Below the pieces are notes generated by a model. The model searched no databases and was not told the origin of the DNA. It saw nothing but the letters and a program-made list of their open reading frames with translations. Of a stretch of DNA of 64,000 nucleotides, positions 50,889 to 60,800 are shown piece by piece. Numbering within the stretch: position 1 is the stretch's first letter; the number at the start of each line of letters is the position of its first letter. The position numbers were made by a program, and so were the translations under genes. Origin of the DNA: Varroa destructor (taxonomy: Eukaryota > Arthropoda > Arachnida > Mesostigmata > Varroidae); assembly GCF_002443255.2 (NCBI RefSeq), contig NW_019211459.1:24361790-24425789 (forward strand), read 5' to 3'.

Positions 50889-53800
50889 CTGCAAAAAGAG
50901 AAAAAATGCATTTTAAAAAATAGCTGGGGGAAAATGTTACGAAGCCATAATAAAGATGTATGTAAAAGCATAAATAACTATCGTGTACATTGAAGAGTGA
51001 CGTTCATGGTCGATCGCGAACAATGCGTAACGGTTGTTAAATGAGGGTATCTAAATATGTTGCTTGTTAGTGAATATTGGATATGCGTATCTCAATGTGC
51101 TGAAATTTTTGGCAAAACTCTTTTTAAGCTTAATTTGTGCTAGCTCATTTTAAACAGTCTGCCTGTTAAATGTCCTATAGGCAATCAATCAAAGAAAATT
51201 TACCGAAAGGCGAGATTCGCTGATGTGACTTTTCATGCATCAATCAAGGGTTAATGAAACATTTTTTTTATTCAGGCTGAGAATATTTAGGCTTCAGTTA
51301 ATATGCTATCATTAATTATATGAAAATACCAACGGCAAGTAAAACTCCGATAGATAAAATGACGAGGCAAATTGCTTCTCTAGAAATAACCAGAAGAATT
51401 AAATCTGAAGAAATAAAGCGGGTATTCCACATATAAAGGTTCTAAAAATTATTTACATATAATGTTCTAGTGTAAACCAAATTCGCTAGGTTTTTAAAGG
51501 GAAAATGGGGCTTAATTAAATACCACAAGCATATCTTAAAGTAATAATCACAGTAATTTTCATTCATTACCTGAACCACAAGAGCAAGCCATTTTTCTCT
51601 AAATTCAGCTTTCTAAGATAATCCAATGGTCATATCGTTTGTCTTAAATCTTCGAATACGAGAGTAATACATGAGCTTGAAAGGCGTGTGATGTAGATTC
51701 GCACCTGCTTGGGTATGTTGTATACGACAAAGTTGGCGAGCTGTTCGGTGGCCATATCTTGTCTTGAAGGCCGACCTCTTTTTCGTTTGAGAGGATATGG
51801 CGATGGCGGAACCCCCATGGGAAACGCATGAGTTATCCGCATGTGCTCGGCCAGCGTTTCACCCGATGAGAAGCCCTTGTTGCAGATGGCGCAGCAGACA
51901 CCGCCCTGCTGTTGTCCAGACTGGCTCCCTTGGCCACTCGATTGGCCTCCGGGGCCGCCCTGACCGCTTGGAGCGGGACTGGCTAAGCCTGCCATCTCGT
52001 CCTGCGCGGGCGTCCGCTATAAGATTGGCAAAATCAAGAGCAGTTTTCTAGTACTGGTATTTCTAAAAAGGACGTAGCATATGAGAAAACGTTTCTTCAA
52101 CATCGAATTGTTTATTTTCAATTTTTCTATTCTATTCTATAATGTTTAGAGGCAGAAAAGTCGGAAGAGAGTTTTTTAAATAAAAGATTAGTGAGCTATG
52201 CTCACTTAGCATGCCTTTTCCAATGTTACAGAAAAAAAATGTTTCTGAAGGCTTTGTGGGTATTCGGTGGTTGTCGGAAAAGTATCAGCCGTTTCAAGCA
52301 AAAGCCGAAACCGATAATAATCTGATTATATAAGATCCGAGTTACATGGCGGATGCAACAAAATTTTCCATTTAAGCCGTCTCGATGTTTGCCAGGTACC
52401 TAAAAATGAATGTGGCCTGGCATTGTCATGGCGACGTCTTTTCTGTTTACTAGTCCCGGTCGGTTTTTTGTAATGGCTTGTTGTAATCCTGTTAGTTGTC
52501 GGCAGTAGAGGTCCGTATCAATCACTATACCAGGCGGCAGCAACTCATAATGCACAATTCCTTCCCAACCCTACCAAACATACAGCATCATCTTCTTTGA
52601 CGTCAGTCCGGACTTTGCCGTAGATTGTACCATATACTTTTTTTTATTGACGCATTACTGCGTAATGTGACCCGCTAAAATTACTCGCGACCAACCGCTT
52701 TAGAAATGGCTCGATCCCCTTGCGTTTCTGTTTAGTTTCACAAATGGAAGTACGACTGAGCGACTTTTTCCTGCGTCAGTTCGTGTGGCACATAAACACT
52801 GAGCTTTTCTTTGTAATCGGCTCTTTGCAAACGGCTTAAAACTATTTAGCGATGAATGCTGGGTCCTTACGGCAATGTTATGGCTATTCACGGGTCGGCC
52901 TTGCTCATATTTTTTAATAATTTCCGCACCTTTTTCCGTAATCGCTCTGTTAATCCTAAAATTGTGAAACATGTTGTATTTTTTGTCAGAACACAATCTC
53001 TATCGTCTTCAAGGAATCCGAATACGTCAATTCAAAACTTGAGCATGTTTACAATTGCTAAACGTTAACTTTTGAATTAAAACGGTAACGCCGACCCATA
53101 TTACCTGAGAGATGTAACTTGAAAGTTATCTAGCTGGACGACTAACAATTTTTCCACAGCTATATATATATATGGCTAGAGCATTTTCACTTCCCATTCG
53201 CCCTATAATAGTGAAAACGCTGCTCGATTTATGTCGAGTTTTCGGTAATGTTCTCGAGCTCTGTATGTCAATTTGTTGTTTTACATTTATGTCATGAGAA
53301 GCAGTTCGCTACTGAAGCGCGATAGACTGCTTCGAAAAAATGGACACTGAACTTGTTTAATAATGCCAATATATTTTTTCAAACGTAATTATTAAATGGG
53401 CTACAATAATACGAATAAATAAATTTGGCCAGTTTAGTCAAACGTTCGAACTGAAAAAAGTCATATAACAATGATATTTAATTATATTCGCCTACATCAT
53501 CAACATTTGACTGTAAAAGTTTGATTGCATAATAACCCCCCGGATCCCACTTCAAACACACTGTTTTCGAGACCGTGTTCTTCGCTCGTATTACTAGGCC
53601 TTCTGCTGAATTTACGCTGATTACGAAACTCTATACCGTCGATTACCTGACGAAATATATATTTACTTATCGCATACAGAATATACATCGTGTTTACTAT
53701 ATTTAGCAAAACGGTTTTTTGTAAATCATTAAAATTTGTTCAATTTTGCAATGGCCCGACTAAGTTTATAACGAAAACATCGAATATGTTCTCACACTTC

Positions 53801-54216
53801 TTGCTCATTCTGATCGTTCAAAAATGGCGAAAACACAGCATGCTTATTCTATTTAGGAAAAAATAAAACAACGCAGGGATTAAAGTGCAACAGCTTCTCT
53901 TCTTTTGGTAGTAATTAGGTTTAAAGGCGCTAGAAATAGAGAGAAAAAAATTTCTTTTTCTTTTTATAAATCCAGCTTTTCCTGTTGATATTTTATGGCG
54001 CATTGCAGCGTTGTCTCATTTATCCCTTTAAGATAACCGAAATTAATAGAGTTATTTGGAAATTGGCCACACAAAAAATTATCTATAATACACACAAAAA
54101 CTCGACTCGTTTGAAAATATTGACTGAAAAAAAGAAAATTATGCTCATCGCGCTATCATTAGGGTCCTTCGACCATATACCAAGACTAGTTCGGCCTGGG
54201 GTTGCTGCTGCTGTGC

Positions 54217-54314
<98 letters not shown>

Positions 54315-55843
54315 GCTGCTGCTGATGCGGCTGTTGTTGTGCTTGTTGTTGCTGTTGCTGTTGCTGTTGTTGTTGTTGAAGGTGGTTTGCTAAACTGCTG
54401 CCGCTTTGTGCGGCCTGCGCCACCTGTGGGCTGGCCGGACAAACCTTGCCGCGATGGGCGCGTAACGAAGCGTCGGAGGCAAAGCCTTTGCCGCAGAGCG
54501 GACAGTGGAACGGACGTGAACGCAACCTCTCCAGCTGGGATTCGTGGTTGCGTAGATGTTGCTGTAGGTTTGACAGCTGGGTGAAGGCGCGCGCACACTC
54601 CGCCACCGTGCATCTGTACGGACGCTCCCCTGTCGCGGAAAGAAGTTCGGTTTAATGATCAATCAGTTGTGAAATTAATAAGACATTGAACAGAATCAAT
54701 ATTACTGAAAAATAAAACCCAGCGTGTAGGAATATAGTATTAGAATTTGATGTTATTATGATTGATTTTTTGTCGAATTCTCATATCACATAACATATAA
54801 ATATGCAATATTATTTTGGTGCAGCTGGTTACGCGTTGTGCTTGTACGGAAATCTTGAGCCGAGGAACACATTCTTGACGCTAAACTACTGACCTGTGTG
54901 CAGTCGCGTATGCTGCTGCACGTGGCTGAGCTGCTTGAAGCGTCGATCGCAGAACGAGCATTTATAGGGCTTCTCCCCGGTGTGGATGCGCGTATGTTGT
55001 GTGAGCTGGTGGCTGCTGCTGAAGCCTTTGAAGCACTGCAGACATTGATGCTGGTGTGAAGCCGGTACCCTTGGAACACCCGGAACGCCGGACAAAGCTG
55101 GTCCCCTGTCGCTTGCCCGGGGGTAGCCCGCTCCACCAACTCCAGCTTGAAGTCCGCCTAAAGTAAACAATGGTGAATAGAGCAACCCATACACTGATGT
55201 CAACAACGAACCCCCTTAACTACCATTCTCGAAAACAAATCTCGAAACAATGCTCGAAGACGATACAAACACCGAGGAAAACAAATAATTCGACACGTTT
55301 ATATCATGTTATAATACATTAGTACGTATTTATATATACAGATTTGTAAATATCACCACTGGCAGCAATACGTATTTATATATACTGTTGAAGTTTAAAA
55401 TTTTCTTGCTTATCACAGCTACATAACAAGTTGAGCAAACAATATTCTCTCGGTAGGGATGCGCACTTACCAGGTGGAAGAACATCTGCTAGGGGCCCCT
55501 GGGGCCGTGGAGGTTGTCGAGGCGTAGCGGCTCGTGACGTCAGAAGTCCGCCACTTCCGTTGCTCCCAGTACCTCCGCCGTTACCACCGCCTCCGTCACC
55601 ACCAGAAGACGCGGCTCCATCGGCTAGTGCATTTGCCCCCGTGGGCGGCCGCAGTAGTGCTTGAGCACCATGATGCGATGGCGCCTGCGGGGGCTTAGGA
55701 CTGGTCGGTGCCGCGTTCGTTGGCAGGCCGTGATAGTGGAACTCCTGCATGGCTTGAGATGGGCCTTGACCCGCAAGACCGTGTAGCGGTTGACCAGATT
55801 GTGAGAGAGCACTCGCCTCAAGCTGCTGTTTGTACATCCACAA
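50685..55843 (-). CDS. C2H2 zinc-finger transcription factor, rotund/squeeze/datilografo-ZNF362/384 type, five 3' exons (5' end missing)
   Basis: Exons 55843-55471, 55157-54894, 54629-54181, 52016-51705 and 50888-50685 join in phase to 1602 nt (533 residues and stop). Order along this piece: a Gln/Pro/Gly-rich N-terminal part (1-156); finger 1 (C163, C166, H179, H183); finger 2 (C191, C194, H207, H211); finger 3 with a CX4C spacing (C219, C224, H237, H241); finger 4 (C255, C258, H271, then C276 in place of His). A Q-rich block follows (about 304-362, 36 pure Q). A lone finger 5 (C404, C407, H420, H425) precedes the basic KRKRGRPSRQ, AT-hook and nuclear-signal like. The C-terminus has poly-Q and poly-A. 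TGEKPY and TGERPY linkers mark sequence-specific DNA binding. Fingers with RRFKQLSHVQQH and FTQLSNLQQHLRNH recall rotund, squeeze, datilografo (dati) and ZNF362/384 factors. I favour a dati-like gene but did not test it. Exon 1 begins mid-frame, so a start exon lies upstream. Confidence 0.88.
50889..51704 (-). other. Intron between zinc-finger exons (816 bp)
   Basis: A phase 0 intron, AT-rich, from GTGCGA at 51704 to TTTTTGCAG ending at 50889 on the minus strand. No other feature is visible. Confidence 0.82.
51705..52016 (-). CDS. Zinc-finger gene exon with finger 5 and AT-hook-like motif
   Basis: Encodes residues 363-466. A Gly/Ser/Gln-rich lead (GQGGPGGQSSGQGSQSGQQQ) precedes a single C2H2 finger (CAICNKGFSSGETLAEHMRITH) and KRKRGRPSRQ. 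The donor is AAGCAG|GTGCGA. The preferred acceptor CTTATAG gives a start at 52016. A second acceptor, GCGCAG, starting at 52001 keeps the same frame and drops five residues. Phase is 0 at both ends. Confidence 0.88.
52017..54180 (-). other. Intron between zinc-finger exons (2.2 kb)
   Basis: A phase 0 intron from GTATAT at 54180 to TCTTATAG ending at 52017 on the minus strand. It contains only short open frames and a small TA run near 53162. A cassette exon in phase 0 could be missed here. Confidence 0.78.
54181..54629 (-). CDS. Zinc-finger gene exon with fingers 3-4 and polyglutamine
   Basis: Two bases complete G213, then residues 214-362 follow. It holds finger 3 (TVAECARAF, CX4C), finger 4 (CPLCGKGFASDASLRAH) and a long Q-rich block. 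The acceptor is CGCGACAG and the donor is GTCTTG|GTATAT. Reading past this donor keeps the frame open for only 12 further codons (to 54145), so an intron-retention form would end soon after. Open frames in other frames here are poly-Leu, poly-Ala or poly-Thr artefacts of the repeat. Confidence 0.9.
54202..54378 (-). repeat. CAG/CAA glutamine-coding repeat, 59 codons
   Basis: In coding order the block reads Q12-A-Q3-P-H-Q36-A-Q4. CAG and CAA codons are mixed in blocks, including about eleven CAA in a row and about eleven CAG in a row. It is read as polyglutamine only in the minus-strand frame that joins the zinc fingers. Confidence 0.95.
54630..54893 (-). other. Intron within the zinc-finger cluster (264 bp)
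   Basis: A phase 1 intron that splits the glycine of the TGERPY linker between fingers 2 and 3. The donor is CACACAG|GTCAGT and the acceptor is CGCGACAG. Confidence 0.9.
54894..55157 (-). CDS. Zinc-finger gene exon with fingers 1-2
   Basis: Two bases complete G125, then residues 126-212 and one base of codon 213. A Gly/Pro-rich lead is followed by finger 1 (CLQCFKGFSSSHQLTQHTRIH), the TGEKPY linker and finger 2 (CSFCDRRFKQLSHVQQHTRLH). The acceptor is TTTACTTTAG and the donor is ACAG|GTCAGT. This exon gives the best family signature. Confidence 0.93.
55158..55470 (-). other. Intron before the zinc-finger cluster (313 bp)
   Basis: A phase 1 intron from GTAAGT at 55470 to TTTACTTTAG ending at 55158 on the minus strand. 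No other feature is visible. Confidence 0.88.
55471..55843 (-). CDS. Zinc-finger gene most 5' exon found (N-terminal low-complexity part)
   Basis: Encodes 124 residues plus one base. It begins LWMYKQQLEASAL after the acceptor ATTCATTCCAG. The rest is rich in Gln, Pro, Ala and Gly, with a glycine run (GGDGGGGNGGGTGSNGSGG). The donor is CCACCTG|GTAAGT. The frame is open upstream into the intron without an ATG, so at least one earlier exon ending on a complete codon is needed. Translation from the internal ATG (third codon) is possible but less likely. Confidence 0.8.
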
Positions 55844-58800
55844 CTGGAATGAATATATGGGTGACAACACGCACAATAAAAATTGTTATTAGTAAAACTT
55901 TTAAAACTATAGCAAATTCGAGAACGGTAAGGCAACCCGAACGTTTGTAACGATCATGTGGTACAGTTAAGTGCAAAAGCAAAAAAAAAATTATGCCTAA
56001 TTTTTTTTTGTTTTTGATTCTAATTGAAAAAAAAAAGAGTGAATTTCAGAAGTCCCGTTTGAACCAATCAGATACCGGTTGTGTATGTAATAAGTTAGAT
56101 TGCGGATACGAAGAGTACCGCATGATTAGGGGAAAATAAAAAATGACAATGACCAAACTAAAGTTGCAATTTTTAAATTTTTTTTATTCGACTAGCATCA
56201 GACTAATAAATATGTTATTTAAATACGAATAACCAATTGAGTTTGCCTATAACATACGGCTAACAAACAAAATTATTCAAAACAAATAAAATATTCCTTG
56301 AAAAGAAACAACTACCTTTGAAACAAAGGTGAACGTCCGTACGTACTTTTCATGCCTGGCTACAAGCAAACGGCATAGGATCTTCATCGCTGGCAAGGTC
56401 AGGACAATGAGTTGGACGAAAGAAAACTTGCATTTATGATTTAAGTCAGTCAACAAACCCTCTGCCCATCGCTAGGGTGCAGACCCCTTCACAACGAGGA
56501 TGGTCTATATTTGGAATTTTTAGCAGGACGTATCGAATTCGGGGTCCGTTTCAGAACAAAAACCGGACCTAAATGGTCGCTTGAGCCGTGACGGCCATTT
56601 CTGCTCCAAGCAAACATGTTCATGGATGCTGAATGTTCGTGGATGGCTAAAATATAGGGACAAGTGAGAGAGAGTCAACCATCAATAAATTACGATTTAA
56701 GAACGCTTTGGATAAGCGAAAGGTAAACATCTAATTTAGGTCATTATATTAAAAAAAACCATGAACACCTAACTAATGCAGTAGTAACACCTCTTATTAC
56801 AGTGAAACAAATACAACAAAAACACAACATTGTAGATGAAACCTAGTGTCAATTTTTCCTAGACTAATTTGTTTCTTAGCGCAACAATGGTTTTTACTAC
56901 ACATTCATCGCTCACGTCTGGAATTGACTTAAGTAAGCATTCGGATTCAGGACCCTAGGCTCTGGGCAGGTTAAAATCGAGATGCCATTCCCTCTCTGTA
57001 AAAATCCGAACGTAAATGGCTTGGCCTCGAATAAAAATAAGTTCAGATAAGCCATATTACCCTTTTTCAATATGTCCGGTGCGCACTGCAACGTCCACCG
57101 ATATGTGAGGACATCTGAACGTTCTAAAGAGACGTGTATGATAGCTGAATTCATATTGTACACCAAGGCACTTTCGCACGCATCTATTTGCTTTCGGTCA
57201 TGTACGATGCATTCGTTAAGTAGGCAGACGGTCCATTTCCTAGTAAAAAAATAGCAATTTATTTGTACAACCTACGGAGGATACTGAAAAGCGCCCGCAG
57301 AATGCAGTCATTTATTGATCATATGCCTCTAGCGGCAAAATTAATTTTCAAGTTGACCGTGTCAACATTAGAAAGAAGTTGTACGAGTCGAAATATAAAA
57401 ACTGTTGGCATTTTCTAAAAGAATCTTCTAGACTGCAGTAATAGTGTAAACGAGGATCCAAAACGCGGAAGGTCAGTGAAAACAAAGAAGTCAATTCTAT
57501 TCTGTCGTAAGCCGTCGCTCGAGTGAATGAAAGTTATGAAGCATTACAAACTTACAGATAAACATCGAGTTTTAGCAAGTTATAGTTGAGTTTTCATAAT
57601 ATAAAGTCCTGGCATAAATACTATCCACTCGTATTCGCGTAATTCATCAAAGTGATAGTAACTGCATTCAAGTGGAATATGTAGAAGTTGTTCTTAAGGT
57701 AAAACTCTTTCTACGGCTTACATGTATCGCACCTTATTTAGCTAAAAAAAAAACAAAATAAAAGTAAACAGTTCTAAAAATGTACATATGCTCCTTTTTA
57801 CGTTTAAGCTTCTTGTGCTTACCTCCTGTTAAACGCGCATTTAATTCCCATGCTCGACACCCTCTTATTCCTTGTCATATCTCCCACCAGATAATAACCC
57901 TTCACTTTTAACGATAGGTGAAATTAATATAACACCATCGACAGCTCATCTATAGCACCAACTAATTATTGTCTGTTTAGACCGCCGCTATTCGGTATTG
58001 CTTTTGATGGCGATGCATTTATTATTCTGGGCCGGTAGCAGAAACAGTGGCCAACACAGCTAACGGAATACGTCATACATTACTTCTGAGAACCGAAACT
58101 ACTGTTTCTTTAGCTTTTTTGCTCTTGCGTTACTGTTCTTTGACGGGTACCTGCTCGACAGACTGCTTGGCCGGCAAGCGCGACGCACATTTATCCTTTA
58201 AACCGATCTTTGTCTGGTTAGAGCTCACTATGTGCGGCCTACGGACCCTCTCAGTAAAATCGTCGCATTGGCTCAGTGAGTCAGAGCCTACTGTGTTCTC
58301 GCGTGCTACCACTTGAAAACTGTTGTTTTTCTAGGGAAACCATTCTAAGGAATGATAATTGAAAAATAACATAGCTCCTGGCTCTCTTATACATCCCCTG
58401 CCCTCCTACTGCACCATCATTCGCGTGCCGCCTGCCTGCGTTCGTTTTAAGGCTTGATGGACTTCAGCACCTATCTCTTTTGCTCCATACCTCCTGGTGA
58501 GTCTCCTCCAATTTCTCTCTCTCGCTCTGCTTTTGTTGTTTCTTTCTATGTTGTGTCTCATACACTCGCTTCTTCACCGTGTCCACTCATGGAACTCCAC
58601 AACCACCCCTCGGTCCCTTGCCGAACCCCCTCTCTCACGTAGTGGAGAGAGGCGTTACTATTTTTGTGCTATTTTTTCCCTATAACGCAAGTTGGTCCTT
58701 TCCACGATTTTTTATTTTCCCTTAAAAGAAAAAACGGATAGCCATCTCCTCGTCGCCAAACCAGCCACAGCACACCAAACTGAACGGACTATGGAGTACC

Positions 58801-59449
58801 GCTAACAGGGGTAACGGCGCACCCCTTATGAAAACAGTCTTGTCCTGTATGCTGCTGACGATGACGATGGCTTTCGACACCTTCGACTCGCGACACCCGC
58901 TCGGAACGGCCTGGGAAAGCAAAACCTGAAATCTTAACATAGCTCAGAAGAGTACTGAGCAGCAATAATTCTAATATGTGGGCCCACTTGCAGACCGTAG
59001 AGGTACAAATCAATTACCACTGTTACCATTATTCCTTCTACGTAGTTTATTGTAATCGGTCCTTTTTCCGTTTCTCTCTATTAAATCGTATTGGATCAGA
59101 TCATTGGATTAGTTTTGCGATAGGGAGGCGAGTGGCCGCTGCCTTTTCCAACGGGCATACTCTCCACTGACATGAATCTTTTCGGAAGTCTAAGAGAGCC
59201 GATGTTGATAGTTAGTGTAATATATATAAATCAAACCCATGCAACAAGGTAACATCTTTCACTGTTCATACACAGAATTAACCTAATTTATGAAACCTCA
59301 TCTATTTCTGCACTATAACTAATTTTTGTGGGTTTGGTCTTTATATTATATTACTGTTTCTATCAATTCGAAATTAATTTAGCATTTTCAGTTCACGCCT
59401 TTTATAGAAACCCTTCTCTTACTAACATCCTTCGCTTGGAGTTCACTCT

Positions 59450-60800
59450 TCATGACTCGGAACGGCCAGAGACGGCGGTACGATGACTCAGATCACAGTA
59501 CGGACGATCCCTGCCGCGAGCGACTTGCGACCGCCACGAGTTCGCCCACTCGGACACAGGGTTTGGACCAAAAGGAAGCAGTGATTCGCGCAATCGCGAA
59601 AATATGGTCGTGATCGTCGTCGTGTCTTTTTTGTTGTTCTCTTGTTCTTCTTCAAGGTCTTCACGCGGTGTTGACAAGTCAGTTCTCTAGTTGTCGTCCG
59701 CCAGTGTATTTCAAGCCTCCCGAAGCGAACCTCCAATGTTACGCAGATTGCCACCGAATGCCGTTGAAACTATGATTTTTGTCGCGGCCATCGTGGGTCG
59801 CGTCGAGCCACCACATTTTTCAAGCAGCCATTTGACGCCTTGCTGCCCTGACGCCCTGTGTTGTGGCCGCGGTCCCGCAGCTGTTATGGGTACCTGACGC
59901 GATCTCATCGTAAGACCGGTGAAAACGCAAAGGTCGTCTAAGTCGCGATTGTGGATTCAAACGCTGGCGCGTCGCCGCTATAGCATGATGCCGCTGCTAT
60001 TGCTGCTGCCAAAACCATAGCCAGGATGACGAATAGGGTTGACAAATGTATTTACAGGGTCCGCAGTCCGACTCCACCTACACCATTCAAATCACAGTAC
60101 TACTAGTACAAACGAGACGATCAGCCGATGCACAACTTTGTCACTGTAACTCCTCTGATGCTGCTCTATCTCCGATCGCGATTAGCACTATCATGACCAT
60201 CACTGAACAACGCCACGAAGCACTACGATGGACCACAAAGCACATTCTATCTGGTTTATCAGCTGAGGTGTCCGCACTTCACCGGTAGAACGTACAGGTA
60301 GACCTCGTCATTCCACGGGTTCACTTAGCGCGCGCGAACCAAACGCGCCGGCATGAATGTAACGGGGCAAAAGAGTTCGACAGAGGCAATGGTACGACGG
60401 AACACGGAATATAACAACGACTAGTGTTGAGGAGTGCTCCGATCCTGCGTGACAAAGTGTCGTGGCTCGGACGCTCCTGCAGCAGCAAGCTAGCCCCAGA
60501 GCAGCAAACGGCAGACGGTAAGCGGGCGGCTGCTTCTGCAGGATGCGGGCCGCCGCCGCCCGACAAAAAGAAGCTCTCCAAAGAGCTCTCCGAATGAATG
60601 TTTTTATTACCAGGCTCTGGCACAATCGGGCGCCCTGAACCATCCAGCGAGTGGCGCCATCTGGCGGGGCCCGGAATTCGGGGTTTGTGGAGCAACCACT
60701 TGGGGGAGCCACTATTTCTGCCAAGAGATAGCTTGGTGTACAAAGGTGCCACGGAACCTTGTTGAGACGAGAGACGGTGGATAGTCACAATACATACGAG
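59450..60800. promoter_or_regulatory. GC- and CpG-rich segment, possible promoter or insulator area
   Basis: This stretch is clearly richer in GC and CpG than the AT-leaning DNA around it, most of all 60430-60700. It carries two overlapping minus-strand open frames of 138 and 155 codons (60308-60788) whose products look like chance frames of GC-rich DNA. It lies 4-5 kb upstream of the first identified zinc-finger exon, a reasonable place for that gene's promoter. No core promoter element was identified. Confidence 0.3.
60654..60667 (-). promoter_or_regulatory. Near-consensus CTCF core motif
   Basis: The plus strand reads GCGCCATCTGGCGG; its complement CCGCCAGATGGCGC fits the widely used CTCF core CCASYAGRKGGCRS at 13 of 14 positions. 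CTCF is conserved in arthropods with a similar core. The site lies in the most CpG-rich part of the upstream region. Occupancy cannot be judged from sequence. Confidence 0.45.

Noticed and set aside
54083..54613. Overlapping open frames with poly-Leu, poly-Ala, poly-Val or poly-Thr
   Set aside because: They are other frames of the CAG/CAA repeat. The true frame is fixed by the zinc fingers on the minus strand.
6973..55843. Functional link between a zinc transporter and a zinc-finger factor as neighbours
   Set aside because: Arthropod neighbours are usually unrelated, the genes are convergent and about 15 kb apart, and the shared word zinc is coincidence.
57833..57900. Minus-strand exon ending CAGGAG|GTAAGC as the zinc-finger start exon
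   Set aside because: The frame that would join the next exon in phase 0 has TAA directly before CAG GAG, so it cannot be coding in that phase.
60308..60788. Two overlapping minus-strand open frames of 138 and 155 codons
   Set aside because: They overlap each other in different frames in GC-rich DNA and show no domain, so they are probably due to base composition. The region is kept only as a possible promoter.
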